Origin: Stenopsyche tienmushanensis
Taxonomy: Eukaryota; Arthropoda; Insecta; Trichoptera; Stenopsychidae
Direction: 5' to 3'
Assembly (NCBI GenBank): GCA_008973525.1
Contig: WACJ01000061.1
Location: 620,001 to 684,000, forward strand
DNA length: 64,000 nt
The position numbers and the translations under genes are program-made. Each line of letters begins with the position of its first letter. Within the stretch, counting starts at the first letter, position 1. Of this stretch, positions 22,090 to 33,677 are shown one piece after another. The notes under the pieces were generated by a model, which saw only the letters and a list, made by a program, of their open reading frames with translations, was not told the origin of the DNA and searched no databases.

Positions 22090-24831
22090 ATGTCTCGCGT
22101 CGATCGTTTTGTCGATGCCTTATTTTCATTTTTGACACACTCGAGCAATCCATCAAGATGCAATATTATCAAAAAACATGTGGACAATTTTAAGCAATTT
22201 GGTGAAATAAGTTTTCCGTGGAAAATAAACCCAGTGGCAGAAATACATAACCTGGCCGATTGGATCCGCTCAAAACGCCCAAACAATATTCGAAGTCATC
22301 GATCCCGAACTCAACTCGCCCGAAGATGCCTGTTCAGCTATTCACAAAGCGAGTGCAAATTGGCCCCTTGCCATACACGCGTGTAAAATCATCGATGACA
22401 GAGTGCACATTTATTTAGATAGAGCATCCACTATACGCGATTGTCTTATAGATTTACCAAATAACTTAAAAGCAAGCATTAATTTTACTAAAAGAGACCT
22501 CATAATGTCGATCGAAGAGGGCAATTGCAATGATCTAACATATCATAGACTGGAACAACTATGGAAAACTGCGAAGCGACTAGCCACATTAAACAGTTAT
22601 AATTTAATAACACCCGAATCGAATGATAATGATGCATTTCATATTAAATTTACATTGAAACCCGTGAAGAAAAACTGTATAGATATTTGTGACATATCGT
22701 GCGGTCCAGTATTAAATATCAAAACGGGAGTGAAAGAAACGGAAACCACAATACATGAATATTTCAAGTAAGGATTTTTTATATAATTATAAGAATTAAT
22801 ACATTTATATTTATCAGAATTTATATCGATACCCTTTTATCATTATAGAAAACGGACAATAGATATGAAATTAAAAGCGCAACATAAATACAGAGTGATG
22901 GTGACAGATCAGGACGCGTGGGATAAATCGTTAATAAAATTAGGTGAAGCGACTGTCGCTTTCGATTTGCTTCAAATAAAGCCGAATAATGCGGTTTTCA
23001 TAAATTTGACTGACGGCGGATCAGGATGCAGCAAAGGTAGATTATACTTGAAAATTTTCAAATATCATGGTCAATATATGAAATATTTTAAAATCGTAAG
23101 TAAAACTTAACAGGAGCAGCATTTGTATTATATAACTCCGCCAGATTAACGAGTATAATCAATACATATAAAGAGAAGGTAAAGAGTGGTATATATCCTC
23201 CACTCCCAGATTTGAAAGACGTTGATTTCGATCTATTAAATGATGAGGTTTGTTCTTTAGATCTTTGGATTTCAACAAATCTCCGATGTGTGATAATTAA
23301 ATGCTATTTTTTAATTACAGGATGAATGGATAATTTTATACAATTACATGTTTAATTACCAAAACGTTTTAAAGAACAGTTTTAGGATCGAGTCAAATAA
23401 ATGCATAGTTGCTCCACATTATTTATGTTCATTTTTAAGTTCATTAGTCGGAAGATTTAGTATGTATTATAGAAGAATAAGAATACTTTTGGTAAGAACT
23501 ATTTTTATCTTCAATTTGCAGTAAATTTTGCACAGTAAAACTATTTCTCAATTAGTAATTGATAAAAAACAAGAATGTTTATTATAAACATAAAACGGAA
23601 TGAATAGAGTTTCTCAGTGCTATGATACGAGCGTAGTACCAGAAGTACCTGACATAACAAAAAAACATTTCTCAATATAGTCTCTTTTCAGCTCTATACA
23701 CTTTTTTCAGTGATGTTCAATAGCTTCGATATCCTGTTTATAGTGAGAACCGTCGAGCTTTTCAAAATAGTCACCAAACGCCGAATCCACCTCTTCATTG
23801 TTAGTGAATCTTTTACCACCATGTTATATTTTCATGTTTGGATAAAGAAAATAATCCATGGAGGCTAAATCTGATAAATAGGGTGCACGAGGAAGCAATT
23901 CAAACTTTAAATAGTTGATTTTGTTGCATTGTCTTGATGAAACTACATTATTTTTTAGCCAAATGTGATAATTTTTCTTGATTTCATCACTCAAACGTTG
24001 CACAAGTTCATATTCATGATTATGAATTGATGCAAAAATTCAGCTTTATTACTGTGAAACATCGCCAAACATTTGATTGCTTTTGTTCCATTGTGAACAA
24101 ATGCAGCACTCATCTTATGCACAGCTTTCTCATGTCTCACGTCTAAACTTTCAGTCAATTTATGACTTTTTGAAATGCTTACTACGCCTGCTAGTTTATG
24201 CATTTTCAGTCGTTCATTTCTGGTGTGGTCACATTTGGTCAACCACTGCGTTGTTCGTCTTGGCAGCTTGAATGACCTTGTTTAAACCCTGCTACTAAAT
24301 ATTTTTACTGTTTTAAACTGAAGGAGCAGACTACCCCATAGTAGAATCTAGCTCTGGCTTAGATATTGGTTGGACTGAGACTTTTCAAATAAAAGTATTG
24401 TATAACATAATGATAGTCAATTTTTTCCATATTTTCAAATCCACTGAGAACATTCATTATTGATGGCTGCCAAACAAGTACTAAATAACGTAGCATCAAA
24501 CTTGAAACATAAGCTTTAGAAAGTAGGCACTTTCTACCATAATAGTTTTTTTAAAACAGCAACTACCATTTGTGTCAGGTCAGGTGCTTCTGGGACTACC
24601 CATGTAAATAGATTTTTCTTATTAATATCCTACTATTATCCTATAAGATAAAATATATACATTGCATATTTTTTTAAATGTTTTTTTTTTTCCTATTATA
24701 TTACATTTTAGGAACCGAGGGATCATTTACTTCCTAGGATTTTTGCAAGAATGCATTTACTTTTATCACTTCAAGAAGTATTGTCTAGTGCACTTTCTGT
24801 TTTTGACATTGAATTGTTATCAGAAATGTGA
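22090..24831 (+). CDS. DALRD3: DALR anticodon-binding domain protein (DALRD3), frame break in exon 1
   Basis: Human DALRD3 pairs with METTL2 to install m3C on arginine tRNAs; the DALR domain resembles the anticodon-binding domain of arginyl-tRNA synthetase (family knowledge). Exons: 22090-22767, 22849-23036, 23114-23247, 23321-23491, 24712-24831, about 430 codons, TGA at 24829-24831. Exon 1 begins MSRVDRFVDALFSFL and has a central CDISCGPVLNIKTG block. The DALR domain has AAFVLYNSARLTSIINTYK, DVDFDLLNDEDEWIILYNYM, then SFLSSLVGRFSMYYRRIRIL, and the last exon EPRDHLLPRIFARMHLLLSL. These match the DALRD3 C-terminus in order. Exon 1 opens in the ATG frame but continues in the +1 frame: the second frame has a stop at 22226-22228 and the first ends at 22386, so the switch lies between them. 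It could be a sequencing error, a mutation or an unusual intron. The last intron is expanded by a mariner. Confidence 0.85.
23638..24604 (-). mobile_element. complete but inactive mariner in DALRD3 intron 4
   Basis: A 967-bp insertion flanked by TA (23636-23637 and 24605-24606). The ends are imperfect inverted repeats: the left contains GTAGTACCAGAAGTACCTGA and the right, read inward, GTAGTCCCAGAAGCACCTGA. The minus strand encodes mariner transposase pieces: KCLAMFHSNKAEFLHQF, SDLASMDYFLYPNMKI, GGKRFTNNEEVDSAFGDYFE and IEAIEHHWKKCIELKRDYIE. These are the classic mariner C-terminal blocks. The first catalytic Asp appears replaced (IIMNMN where ITMDET is expected), and a stop follows PNMKI, so it is dead. 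It sits antisense to DALRD3 in a 1220-bp intron that would be about 250 bp without it. Confidence 0.88.
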
Positions 24832-24848
24832 TATATCTACAAGTTATA

Positions 24849-24854
24849 AATAAA
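24849..24854 (+). terminator. DALRD3 poly(A) signal
   Basis: AATAAA 18 bases after the DALRD3 TGA, matching the short 3' UTR of NSMCE4. Confidence 0.6.
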
Positions 24855-25082
24855 TTCCGCAATAATTAAAAGTTAAATGATGATATTTTATTTTTAATGA
24901 TAATACTCAAATAACCTCAAATAACAACAAACTTAAATTTTCTATATGAATATTTTTTTATTATTTTTAAATAAACGAAGAATAAGTGACAAAGTGATTC
25001 AGAAATTGGGAGATGCTTGGGTAGCTATGAAGCTTAGAGTGCCGAGTATATTATTAACTTGTGGATAAAAAGAAAACGTACA

Positions 25083-25507
25083 TTAATCCCTCAAAGAGGA
25101 TAAGACTCAATGTTGTGTCCGAATTCCAGTGACACAGAAAGAGCATTCTTACATATTGAGCTCGGAGAGAGACAGAGACAGAGTGTCTAGCACGTTGAGT
25201 TTAGAGGGAAACAGAGATGGAGAGAGTATTTTGCATACATCGTACGATTGTATAGATCATTAACACAAATTTATCGACTAATAATGATGCAATGAATCGA
25301 TTTTAAGTGTATTGTTTATGTTTACTTGAAGAAATTATCGAATATTGTGTGCTATCGACGGTAGTTTATTTATTTATGTACAAGTTTCATACGCGCTGCG
25401 ATGGTCCTGACAGATAAGTGGATTTGTACGACGATAAATGGCGGACAAGCAAATATAGCATCTAAGTTTATAATGATTTTAAATTAGCTCACTACTCAAA
25501 GGGGTAA
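25083..25507 (-). repeat. piggyBac-type MITE family A, near full length
   Basis: Starts at a TTAATCCCTCAAAGAGG-like end and finishes at the reverse of the CCCTTTGAGTAGTGAGC end (GCTCACTACTCAAAGGGG). It carries all the family blocks in between, including three GACAGAGACAGAG-like words and GTGTGCTATCGACGG. The right TTAA is eroded. About 425 bp, no coding frame. Confidence 0.8.
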
Positions 25508-26858
25508 AGGAATGAGTCGAACTGAGGAAGCGTTAATATCAGAACAAGCGATGAACTGATCGTGGAAATTAGTGTTTGCCCTATTATTATAGTGATGTGC
25601 ATTTATTCTTAGGCACACTCTCAAGTTTTCTTCGTGGGTTTCATTTGACACATCTCTCGCTCTTGAAGTTCGGGAAACTTGAGGATCACAATTTTGCTTT
25701 TGAGCACTACACGTCTAAATGCTCGTTGGAAATTTGGCGCAGAAAATTGTATTTTTATTTATTGTATGGGGATAACCTTTTTGTCATCTATTTCGCCTGT
25801 ATCCACCACTCCTTTCCAAAATCTACTTCTTCAGAAGTAACAGAAAGCAGATGTTGTACAAGTTGAACACTAAGAAGTGGACAAATATTGTGTGCTATCG
25901 AAAGTGTTAAGGTTCATTTATTGAGCTTGGTTCATTATCAAGCTTGTTACACGCTGTGCGGAGCTGACAGAAAAGTGAGTTTACACATGAACCCTCTAGG
26001 CGTGTTCTCAGTACGGAATGGGTTATAATAAACGAAGACCCGGTAGTGTCAGCAAGCGCGGGCTCCTCTTTTTGAACTTGGGAATAATGACAGTTTAACG
26101 AGACCAGTGATGTTTTTGGACATTGAAAAACCCTTTGATAATGTTTAGCATATTGATCAAATTCATACAACAATTTACCTTTTTTACTAAGCGACTTCAT
26201 TTTGTCGATTTTTGCATAGGACGGACGAGTTATCGTATAGCCTGAAATTGAATCGATTGCTCGCCATATATTTTATTGATTTTATTTATTCAATATTTTT
26301 TATTTAGTTCGTAACTGTCGTCGCGTGTCTGTGGCACCATTCCATTTCTATCCTGTCCATCTTTTTTTGTTTGTCTTGCTACTTGTTGCTTTGCCATAAA
26401 TATTTTTTAACACATTTTATTCCGGACGATATAACGTTATATTTGACGTTTTGTGTGACTAAATAGTCGATCAGCTTATTTAAATGAAAAATTTCCCCAT
26501 ATAAACGCATTGAAAGAAATTTGCAGTTAATTTATCATGCAAAAAAAATGTAAACTTCATGGCTTTTATTGATGCGGCATGAATATTAATTTCTCATCCG
26601 ATACAAAAATGATGGAGAAAATAACAGTGCAGTAATGTAGACAGGCAACTTCCGCATAACACGGCATTCCTACAACACGGGTGCGTCCTCATGACTCATC
26701 ATTGCATCAGGAAATCATCGCAATGGATTGTAAACAAGGTCAAAGATGAATTCATCCAAGACGCATAGGCATGAAAACGCAATACGATTTGTATTAACGA
26801 TTATGTCGAAGAAATGAGACAACAGTAGAATTTATCTCGCTTATAAGAGGAGAAAGCT
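25508..26858. other. DALRD3-Mxd intergenic region
   Basis: No gene is recognised. A short reverse fragment of the MITE families (GTGTGCTATCG, TTATTGAGCTTGG, ACACGCTGTGCGG) lies at about 25880-25990. The remainder is unique AT-rich sequence. Confidence 0.5.
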
Positions 26859-27262
26859 TCAACCTTTTGAGGAGTGAGCAAATTTAAAATCGATGAAGTA
26901 GTTGATGCCATAATCGCTTCACACCGATTACTTTCTGTTAGCTCCTATCAGCGTAAGACAATCTGCAATTCGAGACAGAGTCAATTGCAAATAAGCACTG
27001 TTGATAGCATACAAGACCACGTCATTCTTTTACATAACCAATACACAAGAAATCGATTCATTTGCTCCTGCTTTAGAAGGAAATGATAATCGGACGAACA
27101 GCAAGCAATTAAACAATTAAACACTGTCGATAGCACACAATATTCGGTAATTTCTATGCGTAAATAAATAACACATTTGAAATCGAAATCATTATTAGTC
27201 GATAAATTTGGGCTAACCCTGTCCGAGTAATGATCCGAGCTCAATGTACAAGAGTGCTCTTT
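26859..27262 (-). repeat. piggyBac-type MITE family B, partial copy
   Basis: Begins CCTTTTGAGGAGTGAGCAAA, which is the inverted right end of the family B copies at 46014-46556 and 56205-56750. It continues with the matching AATCGATGAAGT, CTTTCTGTTAGCTCC and TTCCTTC/GAAGGAAATGATAAT blocks. The flanking TTAA is eroded and the far end is diverged. Confidence 0.7.
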
Positions 27263-27659
27263 AGTGAATAGTAGAGGGGGGTCTCAGATCCTGGGATAGT
27301 ACTCCTTTAGGAGTTAACAAGATGAATATCGAGTAGAAGAGGCTAATGAAGTAAATGTGAAAAAAAGGCATGTGGGATAACTCAAAATTCAGAAGCCAAC
27401 AATACAGATAGAAACAATTTGAAAAAAATCAGGCAGTAGCAAATAATCGAAAATGAGAAATATTTTGCAAAAATTAGATCATGAAATTTAAATTACCATT
27501 GAAGAAAGCTTTGGAAATGAGACTAATATTTAACCAACGAGAAGAAGCTGTTTTTTTTAACATGCTGATCAGTAGTTAGAATCAACGCTGTTCCTCCGGT
27601 TTGAGTGTTGAACCTAATTGAAATAAGTTTGTATGTGTTTTGTATGAGGCAAATTCGCC

Positions 27660-29560
27660 GAGTGCATAATTTTGTAGCTTCGAGCTGCGCGAATGTGATT
27701 TCGACGCGGAAGACGACATTTCTAGGTTTTGTCGGGACGTTTTAGTTTTCGTATAAAACGTAATAATATTAAAATCGAAGGCGCATAATGCGAAAGAGCG
27801 AAGAAAGACTAGTGCGGAAGCGCGTATTTTCGTATTTGCGCTCGTGTTTGTTTTTTTGGGGCACGCTGTATTGTTATTGTTGTGGAAAAACGTATCAGGT
27901 GTTCGGGCTCCGGGGCGGGGGCGGAGCGTCGGTGCGACGGCGGGGGGCGGGGAGGCGCACGTGTGCGGTTACGTCAGAGCGGTTCGGCCCGGAGCCGCCG
28001 GGCGGCGGCGGCGGCGCGTGTTGTCGTCACGTGACGCGAGCGCCGGTGCGCGAGCGCTCGAGCGCGCGCGCGCGGGCGGGCGGCCGGCGGCCGGCAGTGC
28101 GCGGCCGACGCTGGGCCGGGCCGGTCGTGTGCCGGCGACATGAGCATCGCGGCGCTTCTGCAGGCCGCCGAGTACCTGGAGGAGCGCGATCGGGACCGCG
28201 ACCGCGACGGACGCGGCGGAGCGTTCGCCCTCGCGGGCCGCGAGCACGGCTACGCGTGCGAGCCGCCGGCGCCGGCGCCCCCGCGCAGCCATCCCCGCCT
28301 CAAGAGACCCAAGGGCAAGAAGTCGCAGGGCAGCAGGTGAGCGTCGCGACCGACCGCCCGGACCCGCGCGCCCCCCGACTCGACCCGCTGACCGCCTCCG
28401 CCCTTTCTGTGTTTCAGGACCACCCACAACGAGCTGGAGAAGAACAGGTGAGGCGACTCCCCCCGTCCGCGGGGAGACAGCTGATCCCGGCCGACGTCGC
28501 GCGCCCCGAGCTCCGGAGAGCGCGCCGATCAGCTGCTCCGCTCTCCGGACCGGTGACATAACGGCTCCGTCCGCGTCGTTGTTTATATTTAACACGTTGG
28601 CCGCCGGCGTAAAAATAACGCCGTCTTATGCAACGGGACGGCGACGGCGGAGCGATTCGAACGCTCCGCGGCGGTTCGAATCGCCGCGGCGAGCGCGCGA
28701 TCTTTCGAATCGGCGCGCACGCGCACGAGCGCCGCCCGCGGCTCCGCGCTTTCGATCGCGCCGTCGATCGCGGGCGGGACTTTTGAAAATCGCATTCGCG
28801 CTCCGGCGGATCGCTCCCGCGATCGATCGAGGATCGCCGTCGCGCGAGGCGGCAACGTCGCGTGCCGGCGGGGCGACTGAGCGCGCTCGCCTCTTCCGCG
28901 ACAGGTGCGTCGATCGATCCGCCTATTCCGCCCCGAATTGCGACACCGCCGGTAAACAAAGAGTTTCCCCCGTGTTGATCAGAAGGAAGCCTTTCCCTCT
29001 TCGCGGCATCTCTTCGTTTTCCGATCGGCATCCGATACCTTGTTTCGAATCGCAATCCACGTCGCGAAGGGCGTTGCGTTTCTGCGCACCCTTCGTATTC
29101 CTCGGGCCGAAGTGCCGTTTCATCGGGATCTTTTTTTGTGACGCGATCCTTTGTCGATCCACCGGTTATTCTTCGTTCGGTGCTCGCTCTCCGTATTGTA
29201 ATTTTAATGCGCTCGATTCTGTGACGTCTCTTTGTACGAGTATATCTGTGCGTCCGTCGTTTGCAGAAGTGTGTTTCGATATCGTTTCGCATATTTTGAA
29301 AAAAAAAGTGGATCCGACTTAAGTTGTTCGGTGTGTAATTGACGCAATTCGAAAAAAAAACAAAAATGTTTACACGGAGACGCCGAAAGCGTGTATTTGA
29401 AATAAAATCCGAAACGGACGACGTGCGAGAGAACGCGTCGCCTTTGTTCGCCGGGGGAAGAAACCAGTCGCCCGATTCGGAGAGATGATCGATGTTCAGT
29501 GCGCGTAACGATTTGGGCTGTGTGCTGTCGATTTTAAGTGACGATTCGGACGAGGAAGAT
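27660..29560. promoter_or_regulatory. CpG-rich island over the Mxd promoter and first exons
   Basis: Base composition changes abruptly from about one-third GC to well over 60% GC, peaking in CG-repeat runs at 27900-28140 and dense in CpG through about 28900. It covers the Mxd 5' flank, exons 1 and 2 and the start of intron 2. A TATAAAA at 27752-27758 is a possible core element, but the transcription start is not defined. Long open frames in all frames here are a by-product of GC content. Confidence 0.75.
28140..28447 (+). CDS. Mxd: Mad/Mxd-family bHLH-zipper repressor, first two exons
   Basis: Mxd proteins dimerise with Max on E-boxes and recruit the Sin3-HDAC corepressor, opposing Myc (family knowledge). 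Exon 1 (28140-28336) starts MSIAALLQAAEYLEERD, a clear Sin3-interaction amphipathic helix. An RDRDRDRD run and the family motif EHGYAC (about 35-40) follow, then a basic KRPKGKKSQGSR nuclear-localisation-like tail. After an 81-bp intron, exon 2 (28418-28447, 30 nt) encodes TTHNELEKN, the start of the bHLH basic region, and ends at a GTGAGG donor. EHGYA plus THNELEKNR favours the Mad/Mxi1/Mxd group over Mnt. The helix-loop-helix and zipper exons were not found in the remaining 35.5 kb, so the gene is cut by the right edge. An AUG at 27788 opens an overlapping out-of-frame upstream frame if the 5' UTR reaches that far. Confidence 0.9.
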
Positions 29561-30045
29561 CATCCTCGAGACGAGTGCCCCGTCGGATGAAAAACTGTTT
29601 CGAGGAAGTGTTTCAAGTGTTTGATTCCGAGCAGTGTACTTGCCCGGGTGTACCGGCATCTGAGAAAATAAAAGTGATTATATCCGTGGCCAGATCATGA
29701 TTATCGTTTTTTGGGTTTATTTTCATCGACTTCGAGTGATTTTCGTCTGTTTCGAAGCGTGAATTTCGATTTTCTCGAGTGTTTTTCATCGAAGGACGAC
29801 AAACCGCAAATTGCCTACGACACTGAAATAATTGTATTAAAAAAAGTGCATTAAATTCATTAAAAACACATTTCCATTGTATATTAACACGTTTAAGGCC
29901 ATGTCGGCCACTGATGGCCGGCATCGATATGTAACTTTACGTCATGCCATAGAAATTAGAGCTTGGATTAGAGATCTGGTTGGAAGCGAAGGAGAATCGT
30001 TTGTAGTGTCTCCATGTCCGTCGCATACATCATACATAAGATTCC

Positions 30046-30082
30046 ACCAGTAGCAAGCCTATTTTATTATATATTATACAAC
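30046..30082 (+). repeat. short dispersed repeat, copy 1
   Basis: Starts ACCAGTAGCAAGCC and continues ATTTTATTATATATTA. It is nearly identical to 33678-33713, with two differences. Flanking sequences are unrelated, so this may be the end of a small element. Confidence 0.6.
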
Positions 30083-30807
30083 ATTTCACTTGTACCCGCC
30101 CATTATGTAGTGTTGCTCGCTAAAATAAATCGTTTTTGCTTATGGAATCTTCATAGATGACTGATCGTCGTCTCGTTTCCCTGCCGGCTTCCCCGATCAA
30201 TTAGAGACATAATTTCTCTCTAAATGACAAGGCCGTGGATGAAATCAATAATCGCAAATTGACCTTCGTCAAAAAAAAAACAATTGGAGAGGAAAAACTG
30301 CGAAAATGAGGTTCGTTAATCGCTAAAAAAAATAATCGTCCGCCCGGGTACTGGTCGCCACTAATCTTTTTAATTGTTACACGCGCCGATCGAATCGGAA
30401 TATTTTTCTTCGTGACGCAGATCTTTTTTGCGGCCTTAAAACTGTGTAAGCCTCCGAGCGGAGAGGAGGAAAGAAATTCCAGAGGAAATTCGGAAAAACT
30501 TGCCACGGCCTAAAAAGGTCAGGTTCTTACCGAATCGGTTATAACAAAGGCAAAAGTAATAACCGAAATTTACCTTTTTTTCTCTTCGGAAGAAGAATAG
30601 CTTCGTTCTCTGCGTATGGGCGTGTGCACGTTTCGAGATAAAAATCCTTCGTGTATTCCCACTCGAATGAGTTGAGCATTCGTAAATTAGTATGTATCAA
30701 TATGACTTTTTCGCTTACATACGCCGGCTGTCTCGAACGACTCGTTGCTTTGTAACCAGATGTAACCAGAACTTGCATTTGTCGTTTATTCGCGCGCTGT
30801 ATCTTAA

Positions 30808-31200
30808 TCCTTTGAGTAGTGAGCTAATATTAAATCATCCTAAACTTAGATGCTATATTTGATTGCTCGCCATTTATCGTCGTACAAATACATTTATCTG
30901 TCAGAACGTCGCAGCGTTTATGAAGCTTGTACATAAATAAATAAACACTGTCGATAGCACACAATATTCGGTAATTTCTTCAAGTAAACATAAACAATAC
31001 ACTTGAAATCGATTCATTATATCATTCACACATCATTCAATTTGGGCTAACGATCTGTACAATCGTACGATGTACGCAAGATACTCTCTGTCTCTGTTTC
31101 TTTCCAAACTCAACGTGCAAGACATTCTCCGACTTTATCTCTCTCCCCAAGCTCAATGTGTAAGAATGAGCTTTCTGAATCACTGGAATTCGGACACAAC
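30808..31200 (+). repeat. piggyBac-type MITE family A copy
   Basis: TTAA (30804-30807) then TCCTTTGAGTAGTGAGCTAA and all internal family blocks, ending AATTCGGACACAACA. The distal terminus with its TTAA is lost. Confidence 0.85.
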
Positions 31201-31701
31201 ACAATCCTGGAAAACATTCGTCGAATATGCATTGTTATTAAATGATATTTTAAATGACCAATTTGATCACTAGCTTCTTGGTCGCCGTTCTATTCATTGT
31301 CTTTGTTTCTGTGCACTTCTATGAGTCATATTTGAAAATATCTTGGCACGTACGATTTGTACCTTGTCGTTTCGATCACGAATATCTTACAATGTAGTAT
31401 TTTGCACGACATATAAAATACTACGCGACTTGTCCACTTTTCTTCCGCTTAATTTGATAGTGGACCTCGTGCATGTAATGTCCGAGCTGAAACGTTTGCT
31501 GAAACGCTAAACCGCACAAGGTCACCCTGAATTATACCATACGAACGTTTATATGATATTTCTGGAGCATATGACTGATTTTTCTGGTGTTGATATAATT
31601 TAGTATGGATTTTTTTCCATCAGTCATTCCTTTATCCGTGTCTAAATCAAATCGAATCAAAATCTTCATGCGTTTCTGGTTATAATATCATTATAATCTA
31701 A

Positions 31702-31870
31702 TCTAATATACAAAAAATAATGTTTGTTTGTCCGTATGTAATGCGCGTCCATACCGTTCATCCGATTGCGATAAAACTTTGTCAACTTTCTGTTTACACA
31801 CTTGCGGGAATAACATATGCGTAGTAAAAATATTGTATGGATATACCATGTTGGCGCATATTGGTTTGGT
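31702..31870 (+). mobile_element. Helitron-like 5' end, second copy
   Basis: Starts A|TCTAATATACAAAAAATAA and shares TTTGTTTGTCCG, CCATACCG, CATCCGATTGCGATAAAACT and TTGGCGCAT blocks with 5856-6060. The 3' end is not located. Confidence 0.5.
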
Positions 31871-31959
31871 GAAATGAAGTTTGGGCTGAGGGTACGGGGA
31901 GAGATCCCAGTTTTTCGGCTCGCGCTACACATGACCAGAAGCAATAAACCACGTAATGC

Positions 31960-32170
31960 GTTTCTTTTAAAAATAATATTAAGGAGTGTAGTGATGGATT
32001 CGTGTTTCATTCATTGTTACCACATTGTTATTTTTGATCGACTGTATGAGCAAACGCGGTACTCACTTCGAACAGAGCTTTCTCATGGACAAATCTTGAT
32101 GAAAAACAGTGAATAAAGCAATAATCTCACGCAACTTCAGTTTACGATCAGGCAAAACTATTTTGTAGAC
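31960..32170 (-). mobile_element. mariner transposase fragment
   Basis: The minus strand yields DRKLKLREI, then FTVFHQDLSMRKLCSK and VPRLL in broken frames. This is the same part of the transposase as the better-preserved fragment at 38103-38500, in the same orientation. Several stops make it a relic. Confidence 0.65.
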
Positions 32171-32510
32171 TTGACAACTCGATATTTGAAATGATCACGA
32201 ATGTGTGTATTATTATACAGTCAGTCCAATTTAATTAATGCAAATGAGCTCACTATTATCAAACTACAGCTACAATAATGCGATTAGCCAACCAGACCTT
32301 ATAATTAACGTTAATTTTTGACAAATTACCTAATTTGAAGCCTAATAACATTTTAATATAGTTTAATTTTATTTTTACCGCTTCGTTTCTATTCGAAAAT
32401 ATTCAAAGTTCTTATCTGAATACCTTCACCTCTTAGTTTGCTCGATATTAAAGATAGCACAATCAACGGGTTTTATCAGTAAAGCATCAACCAACATGCC
32501 CCAGAAGCGA

Positions 32511-33275
32511 TAGGGAATTCGGGGGAGTATTAAGACTATTCTCGGAAGATAGTGAAAAACTATTCGAGTCGAGTAAGTTGATTTTATTGCGTAGGTTCCC
32601 ATACAAAAAGTAAACTGAAATGGTATTCTGAAAGGGGGTACGAATGGTACCCCATTTTTTTTATTGAAGAAAAACATGTTTTTTCTTCGAGTTCGAGTTG
32701 ATGACCGCGTGAGCCCCCATTTTCATATAACACCATAAATGTGACTGATAAAATTCCTTTCTGCTGAGACACGGACTAAAACTCGCAAAATTCCCGATTT
32801 ACCGACAAATTATTTATTTCCGCCGCTGCAGATGAATACTTATATACTATAATATTTTGATGTGATTCGTAATTATATTACGGAGGAATACAAAAATTCT
32901 GAAGCCCGTATCTATTATATTTCATATCGATATTCCCATTATTAGAGTCGAGGTGTAGTAAATACATCACCGGTAGGGAAAAGTAAATATAACAATTTGA
33001 AAAACATATATGCACTCTTTATATGTATACATAGATTAGACAGTTACTGCCCTTAGACATAGCCTAAGCACGCCAATTAATAGTTACGCCACTGTTTCCA
33101 TGCGTCCAGATTTCGACGAGAATGTTTCGATTTAGTAGCCTTCAACGTAATGGTGAGGTGTACGATTTCTGTTAGATAAAAATTTCAATCCGAATTTTAC
33201 GGGATTACGTTTACTAATCCCGGGATTCATGAGTATCTAAAACTGTCCGTGATCCGGGATCCCGGGATTGCTTCC
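32511..33275 (+). repeat. hAT family, longest copy
   Basis: Starts TAGGGAATTCGGGG and ends near GGGATTGCTTCCCT. It shares the full internal sequence with the copies at 35285-35711, 49470-49990 and 12630-13075, and its last 150 bp with the 376-bp element at 7630-8005. No 8-bp duplication can be confirmed, so the right boundary is approximate. Confidence 0.7.
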
Positions 33276-33677
33276 CTTCGCTCAATTTTGAATTGCGTTA
33301 CTCAATAATGTGATCGTTTAAATTAGTTTTATTGTGGTTTTATTCCAACTGTTACATTTAACGCAATGTATTTCTACGATTATTTTTGCATGTGATATCA
33401 ATGCAAAAAAGTTATCAGCACTTGTGCTACGATTGGCACCACAATAAGGGCGTATCAAATCAGCTACAACTCTTTGTCCTCAATTTCTTTTTGCAGATGT
33501 TTTAAATTTGTGCGAATTAGTACAATCCTTGACACTGCATTTAATTTGCTAATTTTTCCCAGTGATAAATTTGTTAATATAATTAATTAAGTTAATAATA
33601 AATTTATATTTCAGCTAAGTATTTATTTCCTCCTGAATATTCAGGTTTAAACTGTTACATTTTTTAACAACCGCAAG

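Noticed and set aside
27752..27758. TATAAAA as the Mxd TATA box
   Set aside because: Not annotated separately: the transcription start is unknown and the motif is common in the flanking AT-rich DNA.
28671..28682. GGTTCGAATC, resembling a tRNA T-loop
   Set aside because: It is part of a GC-rich hairpin; no acceptor, D or anticodon arms can be laid out around it.
27788..29322. Several long open frames on both strands in the CpG island (for example 27788-28561, 27969-28595, 28414-29292, 28579-29322)
   Set aside because: They overlap the Mxd exons in other frames or strands, have arginine/alanine/proline-rich random composition, and are expected in GC-rich DNA where stop codons are rare.
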